The notes under the pieces were generated by a model. It was given only the letters and a program-made list of their open reading frames with translations, searched no databases and was not told where the DNA came from. Shown piece after piece: positions 1-6,042 of a DNA stretch of 8,981 bases (position 1 is its first letter; each line of letters starts with the position of its first letter). Source of the DNA: Rhodospirillaceae bacterium. GTDB lineage: Bacteria > Pseudomonadota > Alphaproteobacteria > UBA9219. Position numbers and translations under genes: made by a program. The stretch spans positions 1-8,981 of the forward strand of contig DNGD01000204.1 in the NCBI GenBank assembly GCA_003486725.1. Direction: 5' to 3'.

Positions 1-27
1 CCGTCTTGCCTTTAGGGACTCACACAA

Positions 28-123
28 GGTTAATATATAGGAATCCGGTATATTATAATCCGTTTAATATATGTAGATCCGATATATTAAATCACATTTA
101 ATATATAGGTTTACCATATACGG
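28..123. repeat. AT-rich array of three 34-base-period dyad repeats
   Basis: Three imperfect tandem copies begin with TTAATATAT at positions 30, 64 and 98, an exact 34-base period. Copies 1 and 2 match at 24 of 34 positions by eye. Each copy has dyad symmetry. Copy 2 is the best, with TTTAATATAT (63-72) against ATATATTAAA (82-91), 10 perfect pairs around a 9-base loop. Copy 1 pairs 31-37 with 49-55. Copy 3 is degenerate, around GG-TTTA-CC at 108-115. The centres lie near 43, 77 and 111, always on the same relative phase. This could be a multi-site binding region, an iteron-like array or the edge of a small mobile element. No protein or origin gene in view explains it. Confidence 0.75.
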
Positions 124-158
124 CAAAATGCACTTTTCTGGGTCCAAAATGCACTTTT
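124..158. repeat. 21-base-period direct repeat
   Basis: The 14-mer CAAAATGCACTTTT occurs at 124-137 and again at 145-158, so the copies are 21 bases apart, or two helical turns. Each copy is itself nearly palindromic (AAAATGCA-C-TTTT). Exact spacing by whole turns is typical of paired operator half-sites, but no promoter or gene start is visible just downstream on either strand. It lies beyond the 3' end of the minus-strand gene at 190-624. Confidence 0.6.
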
Positions 159-189
159 GGGGCACACCAACCGCGCCAAAAACCGCGCT

Positions 190-624
190 TCACTTCAACG
201 GCGCGACGGGCTTCACTTCAAAGCGCACATACGTCATGCCGTCCGCGTTCGCGCTGCTGGCATCGACATGCAGCTGCTCATTCCCGCGCTCGTATAAACG
301 GGGGGAGATTTCTTTCCACCCCAGCTGCGGCAAACTTTCCTGATAAAAATAATAGACGGAATCAATATCGACGCGCCCTCTTGCCATCGTTTGCACAAGG
401 CGCTCACGGCCAAAAATGAACACGACATCATTTTCCGGCACAACTTCCATTCCCGCCATCAAGGGCAAATCTTCGATAGCGTTTGCAAACTGCGCATCCG
501 GCGCTTGCAACCCGACGACGGAAGGACGGGGCTTCGACACATTGACAACGCCAGCCATCGTCAAAGCGGGAAAGGCAACACACAGCGCGAACAGCGCTGC
601 GATAAAAGTTTTTCTGTTTTTCAT
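190..624 (-). CDS. small exported protein of unknown function
   Basis: A protein of 144 residues starting at the ATG at 624. That start gives a textbook signal peptide: basic MKNRK, a hydrophobic stretch at about residues 6-20, and a probable cleavage after Thr-Met-Ala at residue 24. The mature part is a small mixed domain. It contains LPLMAGME (53-60), a stretch around VVFIFGRE (67-74) and an aromatic YYFYQESLPQLGW block (91-103), and it ends in hydrophobic/charged alternation (YVRFEVKP) suggesting a final beta strand. The pattern resembles short uncharacterised exported proteins of alphaproteobacteria, from memory and without a named family. The frame stays open upstream to 735, but those residues precede the signal peptide and look non-coding. 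No clear ribosome-binding site precedes 624. The gene is divergent from the cold-shock gene. Its 3' end carries a 12-base direct repeat (187-198 and 210-221). Confidence 0.8.
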   Translation of the reverse strand: MKNRKTFIAALFALCVAFPALTMAGVVNVSKPRPSVVGLQAPDAQFANAIEDLPLMAGMEVVPENDVVFIFGRERLVQTMARGRVDIDSVYYFYQESLPQLGWKEISPRLYERGNEQLHVDASSANADGMTYVRFEVKPVAPLK

Positions 625-632
625 AACGCCGA

Positions 633-660
633 CCATAACGCAGGAACGGTAAGCTGACAA
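633..660 (-). promoter_or_regulatory. candidate promoter of the exported-protein gene, possibly leaderless
   Basis: On the minus strand TTGTCA (660-655) and TTATGG (638-633) are separated by 16 bases. The -10-like box ends only 8 bases before the ATG at 624, so a transcript from it would have almost no leader. That agrees with the lack of a Shine-Dalgarno sequence. The match is modest and this is inference. Confidence 0.25.
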
Positions 661-677
661 CGGGCTTGCGTAGCCCG
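661..677. other. perfect 6-bp hairpin in the divergent intergenic region
   Basis: CGGGCT (661-666) and AGCCCG (672-677) form a perfect stem around a 5-base loop. Neither strand has a T-run after it, so it is not a standard terminator. It sits between the two divergent starts and next to the candidate minus-strand -35 box. Confidence 0.4.
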
Positions 678-691
678 CATCAAAAACCCTC

Positions 692-720
692 TTGCCCGTA
701 GAGACAAAAAAAGCGATAAA
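692..720 (+). promoter_or_regulatory. candidate promoter of the cold-shock gene
   Basis: TTGCCC (692-697) and GATAAA (715-720) are spaced by 17 bases, each matching 4 of 6 consensus positions. Transcription would begin near 727, giving a leader of about 80 bases before the ATG at 808. Long leaders are common for cold-shock mRNAs. The leader also contains a small GCCG/CGGC hairpin around 745-760. Consensus matching only. Confidence 0.4.
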
Positions 721-807
721 AATTGCGCAGGTCAAGTTGGTCTGCCGGATGATTTCGGCTGCGATCCGTTATCCCCACAGCAGCCACATTAAAAGGACGT
801 GCAGGCA

Positions 808-1014
808 ATGCGTGGAACAGTGAAATGGTTTAATGCCGCCAAAGGTTTTGGCTTCATCGCACCGGATGGCGCAACGACGGATGTTTTTGTCCATGTCACC
901 GAAGTGCAAAAAGCAAACCTCAATACGCTCGACGAGGGCGAGATTGTCGAATTCGATATGGGCATGGGAAAGAATGGCCGTGAATCCGCAACCAACTTGC
1001 GCAAAGCCTCGTAA
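808..1014 (+). CDS. cold-shock domain protein (Csp family)
   Basis: A 68-residue single cold-shock domain, the usual length for bacterial Csp proteins. These bind single-stranded RNA/DNA and act as RNA chaperones in the cytoplasm. The N-terminal GTVKWFNAAKGFGFI is diagnostic and includes RNP1 (KGFGFI, residues 12-17). RNP2 is VFVHV (26-30). The middle (GEIVEFDMGMGKNGRESATN) matches the family's beta4-beta5 region. I chose the ATG at 808 rather than the GTG at 799 because AAGGA at 793-797 is well placed for 808 and too close to 799. The gene is monocistronic, with its own candidate promoter and a strong terminator. Which paralogue it is, and whether it responds to cold, cannot be told from sequence. 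Confidence 0.96.
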   Translation: MRGTVKWFNAAKGFGFIAPDGATTDVFVHVTEVQKANLNTLDEGEIVEFDMGMGKNGRESATNLRKAS

Positions 1015-1041
1015 GACGATCCCCTTTTAAAGAAAAGCACG

Positions 1042-1074
1042 CGCCGCTTGACCGGACTTCAAGCGGCGTTTTCT
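1042..1074 (+). terminator. rho-independent terminator of the cold-shock gene
   Basis: A perfect 10-bp GC-rich stem, CGCCGCTTGA (1042-1051) with TCAAGCGGCG (1059-1068), closes a 7-base loop and runs directly into TTTTCT. It begins 28 bases after the stop codon. Confidence 0.93.
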
Positions 1075-1122
1075 ATGGCCCCCGCAAGCCATAAATCATG
1101 CGAGAAAACAGCGTCATTCCCC

Positions 1123-1151
1123 TTGCCTCTGCCCGTCATTAACCATAATAT
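1123..1151 (+). promoter_or_regulatory. candidate promoter of the PHA depolymerase gene
   Basis: TTGCCT (1123-1128) is followed, after 17 bases, by TAATAT (1146-1151). An overlapping CATAAT (1144-1149) is a closer -10 match at 15-base spacing. Transcription would begin near 1158, leaving a leader of about 34 bases. The upstream terminator at 1042-1074 means the gene needs a promoter in this interval. Confidence 0.4.
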
Positions 1152-1191
1152 CGCCCTGCCCTCCTGAATCAATCGCAACGACAGTGATTCG

Positions 1192-2448
1192 ATGTTTCTC
1201 TATCAGTTCCTCGATATGCAAAACTTGGCCTTGGCGCCATGGCGGAGCTTTGCCCGAATGGCGCAGCAGACGTTGCACAGCCCCTTTCTGCCAATCGCTC
1301 ATACGGATGCGGGGCGCACACTCGCGGCGGGTCTACAGATTTTTGAGCGCAGCACGTGCAGCTATGTCAAACCCGCCTTTGGCCTGACGAAAACAAAGTT
1401 TCGCGGCGAGCCGATCAACGTCGAGGAACACATCGTCCATTCGACGCCGTTTTGTAACCTGATCCATTTCACCCGCACAGCAGGCAATCCGGAGATCTCC
1501 GAACACATCAGCAAGGATCCCAAGGTCCTGATCGTCACGCCGATGTCCGGACATTTCGCGACCCTAATGCGCGGAACAGTCGAAGCCATGCTGCCGTCGC
1601 ACGACGTTTATATAACGGACTGGGTCGACGCGAAGATGGTACCGCTTACCAGCGGCTATTTCGATCTGGAAGACCAGATTGAGTATCTGATGCAAATCAC
1701 CCAATTGCTGGGCACCGAGACCAATATCATCGCCATCTCTCAAGCCTCGGTTTCCGTTTTGTGTGCCGTTTCCTTGCTGGCTGCGCAAGAGCCGCCGTTC
1801 GCGCCCCGCACCATGACACTGATCGGCGGCCCGATTAACACTCAAAATCAAACGGTTGCCTTGACTGAAGCCGCGGCAACGCAGTCATTGTCATCGCTCC
1901 GTTCCAGCCAGATACAAATGGTTCCCTTGTATTATCCGGGCGCGATGCGCCGCGTTTATCCGGGAATGATGCAACTGCTTGACCGCATGTCCATGTCGAT
2001 GGATCGCCACATCACAGAACAGGTCAAATATTTCCAGCATCTTGTGCGCGGCGATGATGATGCTGCCGACTACCACGATGCCTTCTATGATGAATTCCTC
2101 GCCGTGATGGATGTTCCGGAGGAGTTCTATCTTCAATATGTCGAGCGCGCCTATCAACGGCATGATCTGGCCAATGGCAGCTTTGTTTTCCGCAGTGCCA
2201 AAGTAGACCCCAAAGCGATCACGGAAACGGCTTTGTTGACGGTCGAGGGCGAGCAGGACGACCTCTCCCCCGCGGGGCACACCCGCGCCGCCCTTGATTT
2301 GTGCACAAGCCTTCCGGCTTCCATGAAACAGGCCCATTTGGAGATCGGCGTGGGTCATTATGGCGTGTTTAGTGGCCGGAAATGGCGCAATAACATCCAG
2401 CCTATGATCCATAAATTCATCCGCACGCACTGCTCGGATTCTGCCTGA
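1192..2448 (+). CDS. phaZ: intracellular polyhydroxyalkanoate depolymerase
   Basis: A protein of 418 residues, the normal length for cytoplasmic PhaZ-type depolymerases, which hydrolyse stored polyhydroxybutyrate granules to monomers and oligomers. The start MFLYQFLDMQNLALAPWR matches the conserved family N-terminus, and no signal peptide is present. An alpha/beta-hydrolase fold is indicated by VLIVTPMSGHFATLMRGTV (112-130), the DVYITDW strand (138-144), the nucleophile-elbow region AISQASVSVL (181-190), GGPINT (212-217), VEGEQDD (351-357) and VGHYGVFSGRKW (387-398). The acid is probably Asp356 or Asp357 and the base His389. In the Ralstonia eutropha enzyme the triad is Cys183-Asp355-His388. 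Here the aligned nucleophile is Ser183 (codon 1738-1740, TCT), and the usual following proline is alanine. The enzyme may therefore be a serine variant or altered in activity. The ribosome-binding site is weak. No other PHA gene is in the window. Confidence 0.92.
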   Translation: MFLYQFLDMQNLALAPWRSFARMAQQTLHSPFLPIAHTDAGRTLAAGLQIFERSTCSYVKPAFGLTKTKFRGEPINVEEHIVHSTPFCNLIHFTRTAGNPEISEHISKDPKVLIVTPMSGHFATLMRGTVEAMLPSHDVYITDWVDAKMVPLTSGYFDLEDQIEYLMQITQLLGTETNIIAISQASVSVLCAVSLLAAQEPPFAPRTMTLIGGPINTQNQTVALTEAAATQSLSSLRSSQIQMVPLYYPGAMRRVYPGMMQLLDRMSMSMDRHITEQVKYFQHLVRGDDDAADYHDAFYDEFLAVMDVPEEFYLQYVERAYQRHDLANGSFVFRSAKVDPKAITETALLTVEGEQDDLSPAGHTRAALDLCTSLPASMKQAHLEIGVGHYGVFSGRKWRNNIQPMIHKFIRTHCSDSA

Positions 2449-2511
2449 TCAAAACCACCATTTTCCTTCTATCGCAAAGAATTCGGTGTATGGTATCGTC
2501 TGCGCGCGGAT

Positions 2512-2598
2512 TTCTTGCATAACCCGCTGCCACGAGGGGAATGCAAGAAGCAAGGAGCGCAAAACCGCAGCGTACAATTAGTACGCGAGGATTTTAGC
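2512..2598 (+). other. strongly folded spacer/leader upstream of recO
   Basis: The 201-base gap between phaZ and recO (2449-2649) has no separate gene but contains two substantial hairpins. The first pairs TTCTTGCAT (2512-2520) perfectly with ATGCAAGAA (2541-2549), with a possible inner CCC/GGG pairing. The second has a perfect core, GCGTAC (2570-2575) with GTACGC (2581-2586) around AATTA. It extends outward through CC/GG, AAAA/TTTT and GC/GC with small bulges, covering 2559-2598. A repeated CCGCAGCG follows in and after the stem (2565-2572 and 2600-2607). The region may be a recO leader, a small RNA or a copy of a dispersed palindromic repeat. The sequence does not decide. Confidence 0.6.
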
Positions 2599-2649
2599 AC
2601 CGCAGCGACGCAGCAGTCACCCGTGGCAGTTAGGGTTAGGCATAAATCC

Positions 2650-3414
2650 GTGGAATGGAATGATGAAGGCATAGTTCTCTCAGCAAGACCGCATGGCGAA
2701 ACGTCCATGATCGTTACCTTGCTGACGTCCGCGCATGGTTGCCATGCGGGGCTTGTCTCCGGCGGGCAAAGCCGCCGCCACCAAAGCTCCCTTGAAGCCG
2801 GTAATCACGTCGCCGTTCGCTGGAATGCGCGGCTCTCCGATCATCTGGGCAATTTCTCTTTGGAAGTTCTGAAAGCCAACGCCGCGCCGTGGCTGAACGA
2901 TCCGGAAGTCCTCGCCATCATCGCCTCGGCCACTACAACCGTGGAAGCCAGCCTGCCCGAACGCCAGCCGATGCCGCATTTGTTCGCCAGCCTGATGGCG
3001 CTGTTTTCCATCACGGACAGAACCCTGTGGGGCCCCGCCTATATAAGGTGGGAGATGGGCGTTTTAGAAGCGCTTGGCTACGGTATGGATTTATCGTGTT
3101 GCGCCCTGACGGGGGCCAAGGAAGGCCTCGCCTTTATCAGCCCGCGCACGGGTCGTGCCGTAACGCCCGAAGCCGCCGCGCCGTACCAAGGCAAGCTGCT
3201 GCCGCTGCCCTCTTTTCTGTGCGGAAACCCAAGGTGGGATGAGAGCGACATTCTTCAAGGCCTTGATCTAACGGGTCATTTTCTCTCACGCCATGTCTTC
3301 GCCCACCCGCAGAACCGCCGCCTTGTGCCCATCGATGGCACCCTGCCCCTCGCCCGCCAGCGCCTTGCCGCCTATTACACAAATCGTATGGAACGGGCAG
3401 AAGCGGTTGCGTGA
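2650..3414 (+). CDS. recO: DNA repair protein RecO
   Basis: A protein of 254 residues, typical for RecO, which with RecR loads RecA onto SSB-coated single-stranded DNA in the RecF pathway and promotes strand annealing. The N-terminal OB-fold start VEWNDEGIVLSARPHGETS (read from GTG) and the following LLTSAHGCHAGLVSGG are characteristic. The C-terminal domain has the alphaproteobacterial block CALTG with FISPRTGRAV, then the conserved LLPLPSFL stretch. Only a reduced set of cysteines is present, so no full four-cysteine zinc finger is apparent. I chose the GTG at 2650 because homologues begin with (M/V)EW at this point and an AGG-containing stretch lies about 10 bases upstream. The frame is open back to 2515, adding 45 residues unlike any RecO. 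parC follows after 58 bases, and the pair probably shares a transcript. Confidence 0.93.
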   Translation: MEWNDEGIVLSARPHGETSMIVTLLTSAHGCHAGLVSGGQSRRHQSSLEAGNHVAVRWNARLSDHLGNFSLEVLKANAAPWLNDPEVLAIIASATTTVEASLPERQPMPHLFASLMALFSITDRTLWGPAYIRWEMGVLEALGYGMDLSCCALTGAKEGLAFISPRTGRAVTPEAAAPYQGKLLPLPSFLCGNPRWDESDILQGLDLTGHFLSRHVFAHPQNRRLVPIDGTLPLARQRLAAYYTNRMERAEAVA

Positions 3415-3472
3415 ATCACTTGAGGCGCATAGATTGCCGGCTTGAACGATAGCAGAGGATTTTCAAGTCATT

Positions 3473-5719
3473 ATGTCCCGCACGACCACCAAGACCAAAG
3501 GCAGTGATCTGCCGCCGATGCCCATTTTAGACACCAAGCTTTATGATGCGTTGTCGGGGCGCTATTTGTCCTATGCGCTGTCCACCATCATGGCGCGTTC
3601 GCTGCCCGATGCCCGCGACGGCATGAAGCCGGTACATCGCCGCTTGCTGTTCGCGATGACCGAGCTGAAGCTCGCGCCCAATCTGCCGCCCAAGAAATGC
3701 GCGCGCGTCGTTGGTGACGTGATCGGTAAATATCACCCGCATGGCGACAGTTCCGTTTACGATGCCCTCGTCCGCCTCGCGCAGGATTTCAACCAGCGTT
3801 ACCCGCTGATCGAAGGCCAAGGCAATTTCGGCAATATCGATGGCGATAGCGCCGCCGCGATGCGATACACCGAAGCGCGCCTTACCGAAGTCGCGCGTCT
3901 TTTGCTGGACGGCATTGACGAAGACGCGGTTGATCTGCGTGAAACCTATGACGGCTCTGGCCGTGAGCCTGTCGTGCTTCCCGCCGCCTTCCCTAACCTG
4001 CTCGCCAACGGCGCGGCAGGCATCGCGGTCGGCATGGCGACCAGCATTCCGCCGCACAATGTGGCCGAGCTGTGCGATGCGATGCGCTATCTGATCAAAA
4101 CGCCGAATGCGGGCATCGAAAAGCTGGTGGATTTTGTCTCCGGCCCCGATTTCCCGACCGGCGGCATTATGATCGAGCCGCACGCCTCCATCGTCGAAGC
4201 CTATAAGACAGGACGCGGCGGCTTCCGCCTGCGCGCACGCTGGGAAAAGGAAGAGATGAAGGGCGGCGCGTGGCAAATCATCGTCACCGAGATTCCCTAT
4301 CAGGTGCAAAAATCGCGCCTCATTGAAAAAATCGCCGACCTGCTGACCAACCGCAAGTTGGCGCTGCTTGACGACATCCGCGATGAATCCGCCGACGATA
4401 TCCGTCTTGTGCTGGTTCCGAAAAGCCGCAATGTCGACCCCGCGATTTTGATGGAAAGCCTGTTCCGCCAGTCTGACCTTGAAGTGCGCATTCCGCTCAA
4501 CCTCAACATACTGGACAAAGACGGCGTGCCGCAGGTGATGGATCTGCGCGGCGCGATGCGTTGCTATCTGGATCACCGACAAGAAGTTCTCGTCCGCCGC
4601 TCGCGCTTCCGCCTTTCGAAGATTGAAGAGCGCTTGGAGATGCTCGCGGGCTATCTGATCGCGTATCTGAATCTTGATAAGGTCATCAAGATCATCCGAA
4701 CCGAGGATGAACCCAAGCCTGTTTTGATCAAAGCCTTTGCGCTGACTGACAATCAGGCCGAAGCCATCCTCAATATGCGGCTGCGGTCTTTGCGCAAACT
4801 TGAGGAAATGGAAATCAAGGGCGAGCAAAAGGAATTGTCAGGCAAACAGTCCGAACTGAAGAAGCTGCTTAAAGACGAAGATTTGCGCTGGCAGCATATC
4901 GATGCCGAGCTGCAAGAGCTGAAGAAAACCTTCGGCAAGAACACAAAGCTGGGTGCACGCCGCACGCAGCTGGCCGATGCCCCCACGATTGCCGATGCGG
5001 TGTTTGAAGAACCCATCGTGCGCGAGCCGATCACGGTCGCCCTTTCCGACAAAGGTTGGCTACGCGCGCTACGCGGACACGAACTTTCCCGCGATAGCAT
5101 CAAATACAAGGAAGGCGATGAAGAACGCTTCCTCTTTGAAGTGGAAACGACGGACAAGATTTTGCTCTTCGCGACCAATGGCCGTTTCTATACGCTGGCA
5201 TGCGATAAGCTTCCCAATGGGCGCGGCTTTGGCGAGCCTGTGCGATTGATGATCGATCTGCCGCAGGATGTAGAAATCCTCGGCATGACAAAATATGAAG
5301 CGGGCGACAAGTTTATCGTGGCCAGCAACGATGGGCATGGTTTTATCGTCAAGTCGGAAGATGTTTTGGCGTATACCAAGAACGGTAAACAAATCCTCGT
5401 TCTTGGCGACAAAGGTAAGGCCGCCAGCTTTGCGCATCTGGAAGGCAATCAAATCGCCGTCATCGGCACGAACCGCCGCCTTTTGATCTTCCCCGCCGAT
5501 CAATTGCCGGAAATGGCGCGTGGCAAAGGCGTCATCGTCCAGAAATACAAGGACGGCGAACTCTCGGACATCAAGAGCTTTAATCTGGCCGATGGCTTGT
5601 CATGGGGATCAGGCACCGCCACGCGAACGCACAGCGACCTGCGCCTATGGCGCGGTGACCGCGCGCAGGCAGGCCGCCTGCCCCCCGACGGCTTTGCGAG
5701 GAGCAACAGGTTCTCGTGA
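3473..5719 (+). CDS. parC: DNA topoisomerase IV subunit A
   Basis: A protein of 748 residues, full length for an alphaproteobacterial ParC. With ParE it forms topoisomerase IV, which decatenates daughter chromosomes by ATP-driven double-strand passage. The winged-helix/active-site region includes [10 protein letters not shown] (48-57) and [15 protein letters not shown] (85-99). The catalytic tyrosine is Tyr132 in [10 protein letters not shown]. In the quinolone-resistance region the positions equivalent to E. coli Ser80 and Glu84 are Ser93 and Asp97, so the classic resistance substitutions are absent. A long helical coiled-coil segment (about 400-490) precedes the C-terminal beta-pinwheel, with a blade motif around [12 protein letters not shown]. 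The end, [16 protein letters not shown], is the typical ParC terminus. No GyrA box is seen and the length is short for GyrA. AGAGGA at 3454-3459 is the likely ribosome-binding site, rather distant. The protein is intact. Confidence 0.97.
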   Translation: MSRTTTKTKGSDLPPMPILDTKLYDALSGRYLSYALSTIMARSLPDARDGMKPVHRRLLFAMTELKLAPNLPPKKCARVVGDVIGKYHPHGDSSVYDALVRLAQDFNQRYPLIEGQGNFGNIDGDSAAAMRYTEARLTEVARLLLDGIDEDAVDLRETYDGSGREPVVLPAAFPNLLANGAAGIAVGMATSIPPHNVAELCDAMRYLIKTPNAGIEKLVDFVSGPDFPTGGIMIEPHASIVEAYKTGRGGFRLRARWEKEEMKGGAWQIIVTEIPYQVQKSRLIEKIADLLTNRKLALLDDIRDESADDIRLVLVPKSRNVDPAILMESLFRQSDLEVRIPLNLNILDKDGVPQVMDLRGAMRCYLDHRQEVLVRRSRFRLSKIEERLEMLAGYLIAYLNLDKVIKIIRTEDEPKPVLIKAFALTDNQAEAILNMRLRSLRKLEEMEIKGEQKELSGKQSELKKLLKDEDLRWQHIDAELQELKKTFGKNTKLGARRTQLADAPTIADAVFEEPIVREPITVALSDKGWLRALRGHELSRDSIKYKEGDEERFLFEVETTDKILLFATNGRFYTLACDKLPNGRGFGEPVRLMIDLPQDVEILGMTKYEAGDKFIVASNDGHGFIVKSEDVLAYTKNGKQILVLGDKGKAASFAHLEGNQIAVIGTNRRLLIFPADQLPEMARGKGVIVQKYKDGELSDIKSFNLADGLSWGSGTATRTHSDLRLWRGDRAQAGRLPPDGFARSNRFS

Positions 5720-5757
5720 GGACGATTTCTTCTCTTCCGTCATCGACGAAATGGGAC

Positions 5758-5774
5758 TCGCTTTGCGATTTTTT
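5758..5774 (+). terminator. weak candidate terminator after parC
   Basis: TCGC (5758-5761) and GCGA (5765-5768) form a short 4-bp stem with a TTT loop, immediately followed by six T residues. It begins 39 bases after the parC stop. The stem is short for efficient termination, so this is a tentative call. Confidence 0.35.
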
Positions 5775-5800
5775 GCTTCTGGCGGATGTTAGGTTTTGAC

Positions 5801-5849
5801 CCACTATATGTTGTGATTTTTCAACGTTTTGAAATACCACATATAGACG
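5801..5849. promoter_or_regulatory. paired NrdR-box-like sites overlapping a nested palindrome
   Basis: Position 5801-5816 (CCACTATATGTTGTGA) fits the NrdR-box consensus acaCwAtATaTwGtgt closely. A weaker second site is at 5834-5849 (ATACCACATATAGACG). Their centres are 33 bases apart, close to three helical turns. NrdR sites normally occur as such phased pairs. The same bases also form a nested inverted repeat: outer arms CTATATGT (5804-5811) and ACATATAG (5839-5846), inner arms TTTCAA (5819-5824) and TTGAAA (5829-5834) around CGTT. NrdR represses ribonucleotide reductase genes, but none is present here. An alternative is a plain cruciform or terminator-like hairpin. Confidence 0.4.
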
Positions 5850-6042
5850 TTTTATGGTTAAAAACGCTCTCTCGTCGCCTTCGTGGAAAAAAACCGTCAC
5901 TTTTGTACGCTGAAGGGGCTGAGAATCCCCCAAATTACAGAGATTCGTTGATTCTAAACGCTTTTTTTGGAGGCGTTTTGAGCCCTTTAGGACGAGGCAA
6001 AAAGCGGTTCTCTGCGCCCCTTATTATGGCGGGTCGCTACAA
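5848..6042. other. rest of the gene-free gap after parC, with several hairpins
   Basis: No credible coding sequence lies between the parC stop and 6043. An open frame at 5786-6076 exists but lacks gene-like features. Visible structures are CGTTTT/AAAACG (5848-5853 with 5861-5866), GGGG/CCCC (5915-5918 with 5927-5930) and AAACGC/GCGTTT (5956-5961 with 5973-5978, with a T7 run in the loop). A long-range AAAACGC/GCGTTTT match (5861-5867 with 5973-5979) is also possible. The plus and minus gene blocks converge here, so read-through RNA ends or an unannotated small RNA could account for the structure. I see no standard terminator for the minus-strand block. Confidence 0.4.

Noticed and set aside
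28..131. Possible short CRISPR array
   Set aside because: The repeat is degenerate throughout rather than having constant repeats with unrelated spacers, there are only three copies, and no cas gene is near.
1891..2430. 179-residue open frame antisense to phaZ
   Set aside because: The opposite strand encodes conserved depolymerase motifs. The antisense product has no recognisable features.
2630..2640. Telomere-like TTAGGGTTAGG
   Set aside because: Only one and a half units in a bacterial chromosomal spacer. Coincidence, and partly the recO ribosome-binding region.
2515..2649. 45-residue N-terminal extension of RecO
   Set aside because: RecO proteins begin at the (M/V)EW position. The extension is low in protein-like pattern and coincides with hairpins. 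Kept only as a finding about the open frame.
3527..4828. 433-residue open frame antisense to parC
   Set aside because: It is the mirror of a strongly conserved parC reading frame and has the His/Gln/Arg-rich composition of shadow frames in GC-rich genes.
5650..5719. Possible frameshift or truncation at the end of parC
   Set aside because: The protein ends with the normal AGRLPPxGFxRSNRF terminus, so the gene is complete.
5911..5935. CTGAGA within a hairpin, reminiscent of the thi box of a TPP riboswitch
   Set aside because: The other conserved TPP elements are missing and no thiamine gene follows. Only the six-base match is present.
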